DNA of 64,000 nt from NCBI GenBank assembly GCA_963781675.1, contig CAWAGF010000006.1:62001-126000 (forward strand), given 5' to 3'. Below are positions 34,038 to 43,750 of this stretch, piece by piece (positions within the stretch are counted from its first letter, which is position 1; each line of letters opens with the position of its first letter). A program made the position numbers and the translations under genes. Source of the DNA: SCTD01 sp963781675. Its GTDB lineage: Bacteria > Actinomycetota > Actinomycetes > Mycobacteriales > SCTD01. A model generated the notes under the pieces. It saw only the letters and a list, made by a program, of their open reading frames with translations. It was not told where the DNA came from and searched no databases.

Positions 34038-35531
34038 CTAGGCGACGTACTCGCGCAGCGCGTCGGCACGACCGCCAGCGCGGATCTCGGCGAGGGTGTC
34101 GCGCTCGATCTGGCGGATCCGCTCCCGGGTCAGGCCCAGGAAGCGGCCGACCTCGTCGAGCGTGCGCGGCTTGCCGTCGTCCAGGCCGAAGCGCATGCGC
34201 ATGACGATGGCCGAGCGCTCGGGCAGCGAGTCCAGGACCTCGGACAGCTGGCCGTGCAGCATCTGCGTCTCGACCGCCGCCTGCGGGTCGATGGAGTCGA
34301 CGTCGTGGATGAAGTCGCCGAGGACGGCCTCGTCGTCGCCGACCGGAGCCTGCAGCGACAGCGTGTCGCGGCCGTGGCGCAGGATCTCCTCGACCTTCTC
34401 CGCGGTCATCGCGAGCGGCTCGCCGATCTCCTCGGAGGAGGGCTCGCGGCCCAGGCTCTGGGTGAGGTCGCGGCGGGTGCGGGTCACCTTGGTGATCAGC
34501 TCGGCCATGTGGACCGGCACGCGGATGGTGCGGCCCTGGTCGGCCAGCGCGCGCTGCAGCGCCTGGCGGATCCACCAGGTGGCGTAGGTGGAGAACTTGT
34601 AGCCCTTGGCGTAGTCGAACTTCTCGACGGCGCGCACCAGGCCGAGGTTGCCCTCCTGCACCAGGTCCAGCAGGTCCAGGCCACGGCCCTGGTAGCGCTT
34701 GGCCAGCGAGACGACCAGGCGCAGGTTGGCCTCGAGCAGGTGGCGCTTGGCGATCTCGCCGTCCTTCTCGATCTCGACCAGGTCGCGGCGCATGGCGGCC
34801 GGGATCTTGGTCTCGCCCGCGGCGTGCTGGCGCAGCTTCTCGGTCGCGAACAGGCCGGCCTCGATGCGCTTGGCCAGGTCGACCTCGAGCTCGGCGGTCA
34901 GCAGGGCGACCCGGCCGATCTCGCGCAGGTAGGCCTTCACCAGGTCGATGCCGGGCGGCGGCTCGTCGAGCGCCAGCGGCTTGTCCTCGTCGAGGACGAC
35001 GGGGGGAGCGGCGGCGGGCTCGGCGAAGACGGTGTCGCCCTCGGGCAGCGCGGCCTCGGCGACCGCGGCGGCCGCCTCCTCCTTGGTCTGCTTCGGGGCG
35101 GCCTTCACCGGCTTGGCAGCGGCCGGCGCGGCCGGCGTGGCGACCTTGGCGGCAGCCTTGGCCGCGGCCTTGGGGGCGGCCTTGGGGGCGGTCTGCGTGG
35201 GCACTGCGTTGTCCTCTCCGGACGGGTCGGCCGAGTGGGTCGGCACGGTGCGCCCTGCAGGGCGCGTCTCCTGGGGCCCGGCGAGCCGCTTGGCGGGCCG
35301 GGCTACCGAGGTCTTGGTCGTACGACGAGCACGCGCGGCGGGACGTTCCGCCTCCGCGTCGAGCACCGCGCCCTGCTCCGAGAGCGAGCGCAGCACCGTG
35401 CGGGCCTCCGCGGGGCCGATGCCGGCGGCGTCGAAGGCCGAGCGCAGCTGCCCGAGGGAGAGGGGTCCCTCGGACTGGGAGCGCGCGACCAGCGTCTCGA
35501 CGACGTCGGCGGGGCGTGCGGGGGCGGGCAT
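34038..35531 (-). CDS. RNA polymerase sigma-70 factor, principal-like (group 1/2)
   Basis: 497 residues. Conserved core: region 1.2 DLVKAYLREIGRVALLTAELEVDLAKRIEAG, region 2 LLEANLRLVVSLAKRYQGRG then KFSTYATWWIRQALQRALADQGRTIR, region 3, and region 4 SAIVMRMRFGLDDGKPRTLDEVGRFLGLTRERIRQIE. The N-terminus has a region-1.1-like winged domain (VVETLVARSQSEGPLSLGQL, then RSAFDAAGIGPAEARTVLRSL) and an Ala/Lys-Pro linker with PKAAPKAAAKAAAK repeats. It ends ADALREYVA, unlike the classical SigA tail, so it is probably the second sigma of a SigA/SigB-type pair, the other being at 37574. AGGAGAG directly precedes the ATG. Confidence 0.9.
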   Translation of the reverse strand: MPAPARPADVVETLVARSQSEGPLSLGQLRSAFDAAGIGPAEARTVLRSLSEQGAVLDAEAERPAARARRTTKTSVARPAKRLAGPQETRPAGRTVPTHSADPSGEDNAVPTQTAPKAAPKAAAKAAAKVATPAAPAAAKPVKAAPKQTKEEAAAAVAEAALPEGDTVFAEPAAAPPVVLDEDKPLALDEPPPGIDLVKAYLREIGRVALLTAELEVDLAKRIEAGLFATEKLRQHAAGETKIPAAMRRDLVEIEKDGEIAKRHLLEANLRLVVSLAKRYQGRGLDLLDLVQEGNLGLVRAVEKFDYAKGYKFSTYATWWIRQALQRALADQGRTIRVPVHMAELITKVTRTRRDLTQSLGREPSSEEIGEPLAMTAEKVEEILRHGRDTLSLQAPVGDDEAVLGDFIHDVDSIDPQAAVETQMLHGQLSEVLDSLPERSAIVMRMRFGLDDGKPRTLDEVGRFLGLTRERIRQIERDTLAEIRAGGRADALREYVA

Positions 35532-35761
35532 GTCTCTCCTGGTGCTCGGGGCGGGGTCACGGCTCGGGAGCTTCGCCGGCAGACGGCATGGTGGCGCCGT
35601 GCGGAGACGGCGGGACGTCCCTGTGGATCGCCATGGCAGGCGGCTCACGAAGGAGCAACGATCTCGCGGAAGCGGAGATTCCGGTAGCCCCCCTCGGGTG
35701 AGGTCGCTCACAGGCCCCTGGGACGTACCCGCACGCACCGGACGAACCCCCGGAAGCGCGC
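35532..35761. other. Non-coding gap upstream of the sigma gene
   Basis: About 230 bases between the sigma gene and the ZIP gene, which both read leftwards. It should hold the sigma promoter and 5' leader and the end of the ZIP transcript. I see the AGGAGAG site at the left edge but no convincing -35/-10 pair or hairpin. Confidence 0.4.
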
Positions 35762-36496
35762 TCAGCCCGGCAGGACGGTGGCCACCGCGGCGAACAGCGC
35801 GAAGCCGGCGGTCAGGAAGACCGGGCCGAGGCTCGACGTCTCGCCCTCGTGCGCCTCGCTCACCATCTCCTCCACCACCACCGCGCACAGCGCACCGCCC
35901 GTGAGCGCGAGGACCGACAGGGTGACGACCTCGGGCGCGGACCGCAGCGCCAGGTAGCCCAGTGCCGCACCCAGCAGCACGGGGACGGCGAAGCCGACCG
36001 TCAGCAGGAGCCGGCGGCGTCGTGGGACGCCGGCGCGGCGCAGCGTGGCGGCGGCGGCGAACCCCTCGGGCAGGTCGGCCGGCACCTGGCCGAGGGCGAG
36101 CAGCAGCCCGAGGGCGGGGCTGACGACGGTGCCGGTGCCGATGAGCACGCCGTCGCTGAACAGGTCCAGGGACACGCCGCCGAACACCCCGTACGCGCCC
36201 CGGCGCTCGTCCGGGCCGCCGAAGCGGGCCTGGACGTGCCCGATCGCGCGGTCCAGCTGGACGAACAGCGCACCGCCGGCCACGAACGCCAGCAGCGGCA
36301 CCCAGACGGGCGTGGCCTGCAGGGCCTGCGGCATCAGCTCCAGCCCGACGACCGCCAGCACGATCCCGGCGGCCAGGTGCAGGGCCAGGCTGAGCGCCCG
36401 GTCCGAGACCCGGACGAGCTCGGCGAGGCCGCCGCCGATGACGTTGGCCGCGGCAGGCAGCAGCGCCAGGCCCAGCACGACCAGCAGCTCGGACAC
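35762..36496 (-). CDS. ZIP family metal transporter
   Basis: 244 residues with about eight membrane helices. GVSLDLFSDGVLIGTG and GQVPADLPEGFAAAATLR correspond to the TM4/TM5 metal-binding helices (the usual HNxPEG is degenerate: the His is replaced), and VVEEMVSEAHEGETSS is the second signature EExxxEAHE. The cytoplasmic loop after TM3 is short and lacks a His-rich stretch. Predicted zinc or other divalent-metal uptake; the altered TM4 motif makes specificity uncertain. GTG start with GGGAGG four bases upstream. Confidence 0.8.
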   Translation of the reverse strand: MSELLVVLGLALLPAAANVIGGGLAELVRVSDRALSLALHLAAGIVLAVVGLELMPQALQATPVWVPLLAFVAGGALFVQLDRAIGHVQARFGGPDERRGAYGVFGGVSLDLFSDGVLIGTGTVVSPALGLLLALGQVPADLPEGFAAAATLRRAGVPRRRRLLLTVGFAVPVLLGAALGYLALRSAPEVVTLSVLALTGGALCAVVVEEMVSEAHEGETSSLGPVFLTAGFALFAAVATVLPG

Positions 36497-36524
36497 GGTG
36501 CCTCCCTACCCCGGGTGCGGAGGG

Positions 36525-36872
36525 TCAGCCCCAGCCCAGCTCGTGCAGCCGGTCGTCGTCGATGCCCACGTGGTGGCCGAACTCGTGCACGACGGTGATC
36601 GCGATCTCCTCGACCAGGTGGTCGGTGTCCTCGGCCATGAGGCACAGCGGGATCCGGTAGAGGCTGATCCGGTCCGGCAGCACTCCGGTGTAGGACTCTC
36701 CGCGCTCGGTCAGCGCGACCCCGTCGTAGATCCCGAGGACCTCCGGGTCCTCGGCGTTCTCGTCCTCGACCACGACCACGACGTTGCTGAAGCGGGCCGC
36801 GAGCTCCGGGGGCAGCGTGTCGAGCGCGTCCGCCACGTAGCCCTCGAACTCCGACGGCGAGACGATCTGCAC
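36525..36872 (-). CDS. Small metallopeptidase (zincin-like, DUF1025 type)
   Basis: 115 residues. The zinc-binding helix ITVVHEFGHHVGIDDDRLHELG carries HExxH with a third ligand probably in the following IDD/H region, the hallmark of the short minigluzincin-like family found in actinobacteria and cyanobacteria. VVVVEDENAEDPEVLGIYDG and LPDRISLYRIPLCLMAED are the other conserved blocks. No signal peptide, so cytosolic. The GTG at 36872 is chosen because TACGGT lies six bases upstream and no alternative Shine-Dalgarno exists. Physiological substrate unknown. Reads on from the permease gene 19 bases upstream. Confidence 0.85.
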   Translation of the reverse strand: MQIVSPSEFEGYVADALDTLPPELAARFSNVVVVVEDENAEDPEVLGIYDGVALTERGESYTGVLPDRISLYRIPLCLMAEDTDHLVEEIAITVVHEFGHHVGIDDDRLHELGWG

Positions 36873-36878
36873 CGGGAG

Positions 36879-36884
36879 ACCGTA
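36879..36884 (-). promoter_or_regulatory. -10 element of a probable leaderless promoter (metallopeptidase)
   Basis: TACGGT on the minus strand, six bases before GTG 36872, lying eight bases beyond the stop of the permease gene. Confidence 0.5.
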
Positions 36885-36891
36885 GTGCGGC

Positions 36892-37546
36892 TCAGGCGTC
36901 CGCCGACTCCCGCTCGCGGCCGGTCCGGGACAGCACGAGCAGCGTCCCCGCGACGACCAGGGCGAGCAGGTTGAGCCAGAACGTGTAGTCGACCGCGAAG
37001 GTGGCCAGCTCCCCGAGGTCCTTCGCGCACCCGCTCGGGCAGCGCCTCCGGTAGTCCCTGGGCGGGGTCCATCTCCATGCCCTCGGCGTCCTTGGCGTGC
37101 TGCAGCGCCTGCTCGGTGAGGGCGGCTGGTCGGGTCAGCCGCACCAGCACCGCCATGACGGCGATGAGGATCGGCGCGCCCACGAACAGCCCGACGGCGT
37201 ACTGCCAGCCCAGGAAGATCCAGGCCAGCGCGGCCACCTCGATCGCCAGGTTGGTGCTGGCGAACATGAAGGCCAGCGCCGCGGTGAGCGCGGCGCCCTT
37301 GGTCCACAGGCTGCGCGTCGCGGCGAGCGCGGCGAACGAGCAGGACGACGAGGCGAAGCCGAGCACTGCCGCCAGGCCGAGCTGGCGCGGCGTGCCCTCA
37401 CCGAGGTAGCGCCCGGCCTGCCGCCGCGAGACGAAGACCTGGATGGCAGCCGAGACCGCGTAGCCGAGCGCGAGCGCCCACCCCGCGCGCCAGAGCAGCC
37501 CGGCGGAGGTGGAGAGGGCGGAACCGATCGCCTGCAGGACGTCCAT
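36892..37546 (-). CDS. YraQ/DUF318-type permease, with frame break
   Basis: About 217 residues after removing one extra base near 37027. The membrane core includes LLWRAGWALALGYAVSAAIQVF, GFASSSCSFAALAATRSLWTKGAALTAALAFMFASTNLAIEV and LGWQYAVGLFVGAPILIAVMAVLVRL. The SSSCSF and AFMFASTNL segments are the repeat hallmarks of the YraQ/ArsP permease family, some of which export organoarsenicals; most have no known substrate. Beyond the break the frame continues KDLGELATFAVDYTFWLNLLALVVAGTLLVL and stops at 36892. TACGTC six bases before the ATG is a weak leaderless signal. Confidence 0.75.
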
Positions 37547-37573
37547 GAAGCGGACGTACCCGCCTGGCGGCGA

Positions 37574-38929
37574 TCAGTCCAGGTAGTCGCGCAGCTTCTG
37601 CGACCGCGACGGGTGGCGCAGCTTGGAGAGCGTCTTGCTCTCGATCTGGCGGATCCGCTCGCGGGTCAGGCCGAACTCCCGGCCGATCTCGTCCAGGGTG
37701 CGCGGCTGGCCGTCGACCAGCCCGAAGCGCATCTTGACGACGGCCGCCTCGCGGTCGGTGAGCGTGCGCAGGACCTCGCCGAGCTGCTCCTGCATCAGGC
37801 CGTACGAGACGACCTCGGCGGCGACGGGCGCGTCGGCGTCCTCGATGAAGTCGCCGAGCGAGCTGTCCTGGTCGTCGCCGATGGTCGTCTCGAGGCTCAC
37901 GGGCTCGCGGGCGTAGCCCTGGATCTCGACGACCTTCTCGGGCGTCATGTCGAGCTCCTTGGCGAGCTCCTCCGGCGTGGGCTCGCGGCCGAGCTCCTGC
38001 AGCATCTCGCGCTGCACGCGGGTGAGCTTGTTGATCTGCTCGACCATGTGCACCGGGATGCGGATGGTGCGCGCCTGGTCGGCCATGGCGCGGGTGATGG
38101 CCTGGCGGATCCACCAGGTGGCGTACGTCGAGAACTTGTAGCCCTTGGTGTAGTCGAACTTCTCGACCGCGCGGATCAGGCCGAGGTTGCCCTCCTGGAT
38201 CAGGTCGAGGAAGAGCATGCCGCGCCCGAGGTAGCGCTTGGCGATGCTGACGACCAGGCGCAGGTTGGCCTCGAGCAGGTGGCGCTTGGCCTTGCCGCCG
38301 TCGACGACCAGCCAGTCGAGGTCGCGGCGCAGGGCGGCGGAGAGCTTGGCGGCCTCGCCGGACTCGGCCTGGCGGATCTTCTCGGCCGCGAACAGGCCGG
38401 CCTCGATGCGCTGCGCGAGGTCGACCTCCATCTCGGCCGTGAGCAGCGGGACCTTGCCGATCTCCTTGAGGTAGGCGCGCACGAGGTCGGTGGAGATGCC
38501 GACCTCGCCCTCGGCGGCGAGCGGCTTCTTCTCGTCCTCGTCGTCCTCGTCGTCGTCGGACTTGGCCTTCGGGGCGTCCTCGTCCTCGTCGTCCTCGTCG
38601 TCGTCCTCGGCCGGGGTCGCGCCGGCGGCGGCGGCCAGCGCGGGGTCGGCGGCCGCGACGACGGCCGGGTCCAGGACGGCGCCGTCGGCGGCCGGGTCGG
38701 CAGCCAGCTCGGCGGGGTCGAGCTCGACGTCGGCCTCGAGCTCCTCGGCGCTGGGCTCCTCGGCGGCCCCGCCGGCGGGGGCGGCCTGCGCGAGCACGGC
38801 CTTCTTGGCGGCGGCCTTCTTCGCCGGTGCCTTCTTGGCGGCCTTCTTCGCGGTCAGGTCCGTCGGCGCCGCGGCGGCGTCGAGCGCGCTGTCGTCGACG
38901 TCGACGCGAGCGGTGCGGGGCGGGGTCAC
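37574..38929 (-). CDS. sigA: Principal RNA polymerase sigma factor SigA/RpoD (HrdB type)
   Basis: 451 residues from a GTG with AAGGA eight bases upstream. The N-terminus is Lys/Ala-rich (TAKKAAKKAPAKKAAAKK), then strongly acidic (EDDDEDDEDEDAPKAKSDDD), as in HrdB of streptomycetes. Core: ISTDLVRAYLKEIGKVPLL (1.2), LLEANLRLVVSIAKRYLGRGM and NLGLIRAVEKFDYTKGYKFS (2), IRIPVHMVEQINKLTRVQREM (3), and DREAAVVKMRFGLVDGQPRT with LDEIGREFGLTRERIRQIESKTLSKLRHPSRSQKLRDYLD (4). The terminal SRSQKLRDYLD is the SigA signature. It directs housekeeping transcription and should recognise the TANNNT hexamers noted throughout. Confidence 0.92.
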   Translation of the reverse strand: MTPPRTARVDVDDSALDAAAAPTDLTAKKAAKKAPAKKAAAKKAVLAQAAPAGGAAEEPSAEELEADVELDPAELAADPAADGAVLDPAVVAAADPALAAAAGATPAEDDDEDDEDEDAPKAKSDDDEDDEDEKKPLAAEGEVGISTDLVRAYLKEIGKVPLLTAEMEVDLAQRIEAGLFAAEKIRQAESGEAAKLSAALRRDLDWLVVDGGKAKRHLLEANLRLVVSIAKRYLGRGMLFLDLIQEGNLGLIRAVEKFDYTKGYKFSTYATWWIRQAITRAMADQARTIRIPVHMVEQINKLTRVQREMLQELGREPTPEELAKELDMTPEKVVEIQGYAREPVSLETTIGDDQDSSLGDFIEDADAPVAAEVVSYGLMQEQLGEVLRTLTDREAAVVKMRFGLVDGQPRTLDEIGREFGLTRERIRQIESKTLSKLRHPSRSQKLRDYLD

Positions 38930-39129
38930 AGAGGCGTCCTTCGTCCTTCGGGGCGGCCGGGGGTGCGCGGGGGTCCTGTGCCGGCCCACGAGGTCGAGCA
39001 CCGTGGCTGACGGTCCCGGGGACGGGACGGGCACGACGCTCAGCCGCCGTCGCGGGTGAGGCAGTGACCAGTATCGCTCCTCTTCCGCTCGGCGGTCCGG
39101 AACCCGCACCGGCAGCCCTCTCCTTCTCA

Positions 39130-39200
39130 TGATCGACAGAAGGATCGACGCCCTCAGCGGCCGGGACGGGCCGTGAGCGCGTCGATCCTTCTGTGGATCA
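39130..39200. repeat. 71-bp palindromic repeat, copy 2
   Basis: Begins TGATCGACAGAAGGATCGAC and ends GATCCTTCTGTGGATCA; the outer arms pair over about 30 bases with a few mismatches. Same 71-base length and outer sequence as the copy at 24931-25001 and in the same position relative to a gene: 16 bases after the stop of the minus-strand aconitase gene. The region 38930-39129 beside it is the untranslated leader of sigA, in which I see no clear promoter. Confidence 0.75.
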
Positions 39201-39216
39201 CCCCAGGGGGCGGGCG

Positions 39217-42021
<2,805 letters not shown>

Positions 42022-42050
42022 GTGTGCTCCTTCAGTCGTTCCGGGTCACG

Positions 42051-42644
42051 CTACGGGGGGTGCGGACGGCGTCTCACGGTGTCCATCGCGAGGCCGCCGA
42101 CGGCGTCCTCGACCAGGTCGAGCACGCCGTCCAGGTGCTCGGTGGGCATGCCCGCGGCGAGGCCGCTGACGAGGCCGTCGAAGGCCAGCCGGAGGAAGTC
42201 GACGAGCAGCGGGACCGGCACGTCGGTGCGCACGACGCCGGCCTCCCGCTGCCGCTCGAGCCGCTCGGCGACGGCGCGGGTGATGGCGTCCTGCCGCTCG
42301 GCCCAGGAGGCGGCGAACGCCGGGTCGGTGCGCAGCCGGCGGCGGACCTCGAGCTGCACGCCGAGCCAGCCGGCGTCCTTGTCGCGCAGGTCGCGCATGA
42401 CCTGGACCAGGCCGGCCTCGGCCACGACGGAGGCGGTGCGGGCGGCGTCGTCCTCGGCGAGCGCGAGGAACAGCGCCTCCTTGTCGCGGAAGTGGTGGAA
42501 GATCGCCCCGCGGGACAGGCCGGTCTCGGCCTCGAGCACCCGGACGGTGGCGCCCTCGTAGCCGTGCCGCGCGAAGGCCCGGCGCGCGGCGGCCAGGATC
42601 TCGCCGCGCCGGGCGGCGAGCTGGTCGTCGGTCACCTTGGGCAC
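42051..42644 (-). CDS. acnR: TetR-family repressor AcnR
   Basis: 197 residues. The helix-turn-helix region RRGEILAAARRAFARHGYEG, ATVRVLEAETGLSRGAIFHHFRDKEALFLALAEDDAAR closely follows the pattern of AcnR, the aconitase repressor of corynebacteria, and the C-terminal LRTDPAFAASWAERQD and RTDVPVPLLVDFLRLAFDGL blocks also match. AcnR is known to repress acn in response to citrate and iron. Here it precedes acnA in the same operon, whereas the corynebacterial gene follows it. The GTG start has TACCCT six bases upstream (leaderless). It is divergent from the methyltransferase gene; see the operator candidate at 42661. Confidence 0.85.
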   Translation of the reverse strand: MPKVTDDQLAARRGEILAAARRAFARHGYEGATVRVLEAETGLSRGAIFHHFRDKEALFLALAEDDAARTASVVAEAGLVQVMRDLRDKDAGWLGVQLEVRRRLRTDPAFAASWAERQDAITRAVAERLERQREAGVVRTDVPVPLLVDFLRLAFDGLVSGLAAGMPTEHLDGVLDLVEDAVGGLAMDTVRRRPHPP

Positions 42645-42650
42645 GGGGCG

Positions 42651-42656
42651 AGGGTA
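42651..42656 (-). promoter_or_regulatory. -10 element of a probable leaderless promoter (acnR-acnA)
   Basis: TACCCT on the minus strand, six bases before the GTG at 42644. Confidence 0.5.
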
Positions 42657-42660
42657 GCAC

Positions 42661-42682
42661 GCAAACCGTACGTCCGTCTTGC
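42661..42682. promoter_or_regulatory. Candidate AcnR operator
   Basis: An imperfect 22-bp palindrome with outer arms GCAA/TTGC and a core near CGTACG; 8 of 11 pairs match. It lies between the divergent acnR and methyltransferase genes, directly upstream of the acnR -10. Its assignment to AcnR is inferred from position only. Confidence 0.35.
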
Positions 42683-42697
42683 TGGCCGTCCGGGGTC

Positions 42698-42703
42698 TAG
42701 GGT
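42698..42703 (+). promoter_or_regulatory. -10 element of a probable leaderless promoter (methyltransferase)
   Basis: TAGGGT, six bases, then ATG at 42710. Confidence 0.5.
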
Positions 42704-42709
42704 CCGGGC

Positions 42710-43324
42710 ATGGGCCTGTGGACCGACCGCGTCGTGCCGCGCATCGTCGAGCGCGCGCTCGGCACGCCGAAGGTGCACCAGGTGCGCGCCCGCGTCTGCG
42801 CCGGGCTGACCGGCGAGGTCCTGGAGATCGGCTTCGGGTCCGGGCTGAACACCCCGCACTACCCGCCGGCGGTGGCGCGCGTGACGGCGGTCGAGCCGTC
42901 CGACCTCGCCTGGCGGATCGCCGGCCCGAGGGTCCGCGATGCCGCCGTCCCGGTGCAGCGCTCCGGGCTGGACGGCCAACGCCTGCCGTTCGACGACGCG
43001 TCGTTCGACAGCGCGCTGTCCACGTGGACGCTGTGCACGATCCCGGACGCCGTCCGCGCGCTGCGCGAGGTGCGCCGGGTGCTGCGGCCCGGCGGCCGCC
43101 TGCACTTCGTCGAGCACGGCCTCGCGCCGGACGCGGGTGTGCAGCGCTGGCAGCGCCGGCTGGAGCCGGTGCAGAGGCGGGTGGCCGGCGGCTGCCACCT
43201 GGCCCGGCCGATCGACCGGATGCTCACCGACGCCGGCTTCACGGTCGTCGAGCTGGCCCGCGCCTACCTGCCGGGGGAGCCGCGCCCGTTCGCGTCGCTG
43301 TACGAGGGCGTCGCCGCGCGCTAG
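42710..43324 (+). CDS. Class I SAM-dependent methyltransferase
   Basis: 204 residues. The SAM-binding motif GEVLEIGFGSGLNTPHYPP (motif I), VTAVEPSDLAWRIA (acidic end of beta-2), LPFDDASFDSALSTWTLCTIPD and LREVRRVLRPGGRLHFVEHG follow the UbiE/Coq5-like small-molecule methyltransferase order. The C-terminal about 60 residues (VQRWQRRLEPVQRRVAGG CHLAR) may bind the acceptor. Acceptor unknown; methylated quinones or lipids are typical in this group. A 16-bp hairpin terminator lies downstream. Leaderless-type start. Confidence 0.88.
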   Translation: MGLWTDRVVPRIVERALGTPKVHQVRARVCAGLTGEVLEIGFGSGLNTPHYPPAVARVTAVEPSDLAWRIAGPRVRDAAVPVQRSGLDGQRLPFDDASFDSALSTWTLCTIPDAVRALREVRRVLRPGGRLHFVEHGLAPDAGVQRWQRRLEPVQRRVAGGCHLARPIDRMLTDAGFTVVELARAYLPGEPRPFASLYEGVAAR

Positions 43325-43460
43325 GGGAGCCGGCCGTCCGGGTCCTCGCCCTGGCGGGAGCCCTCGGTGCCCTCGGGGGCGCCGTCACGGGTGGCGGCGG
43401 GGGTCTCGTCCTGCGGGCCCGGGTGCGCCGTGCGTGCGCCCCCTGGCCGCTCCGGACAGC

Positions 43461-43496
43461 ACGACGCCGCCGGCCCCTGCGGGCCGGCGGCGTCGT
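43461..43496. terminator. Bidirectional terminator hairpin
   Basis: A perfect 16-bp stem (starting ACGACGCCGCCGGCCC) around the loop CTGC, between the rightward methyltransferase and the leftward DUF6131 gene. It lacks a T-run. Confidence 0.8.
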
Positions 43497-43519
43497 ACGA
43501 GGTGCTGGGGTGCCAGGCG

Positions 43520-43663
43520 TCAGTAGACGCGGCGGCGGGTGCCGCCGAGCGGCACCAGGTTCAGGATCAGGCCGACGACGAGCAGGATGATGCCCAGCGT
43601 CGTGAGGATGGACGGCCCGACGAGCAGACCGATGAGCAGCAGGATCAGACCGAGGACGATCAT
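43520..43663 (-). CDS. DUF6131-type small membrane protein
   Basis: 47 residues, MIVLGLILLLIGLLVGPSI then LTTLGIILLVVGLILNLVPL, ending in GGTRRRVY. Two hydrophobic helices joined by a PSILTT turn make up nearly all of it, matching the short DUF6131 family of actinobacteria. AAGGAG six bases before the ATG supports translation. Function unknown, presumably in the cytoplasmic membrane. It lies just inside the hairpin at 43461 and upstream of otsA on the same strand as that gene's end. The gene is short and easily missed. Confidence 0.78.
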   Translation of the reverse strand: MIVLGLILLLIGLLVGPSILTTLGIILLVVGLILNLVPLGGTRRRVY

Positions 43664-43750
43664 GGCGGGCTCCTTCGAGTGGGGTCACGCTCCGTGCCGC
43701 CTCTATCCCCGCTGCGTGAGCATCCATGCCGCCCGGCTCGGAAGATCCCG

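Noticed and set aside
30352..34575. A very long open frame (over 1400 codons) through the acyltransferase region
   Set aside because: Only the part below 32187 is coding; the rest is antisense to the PI-PLC-like and sigma genes, a usual artefact of high G+C content.
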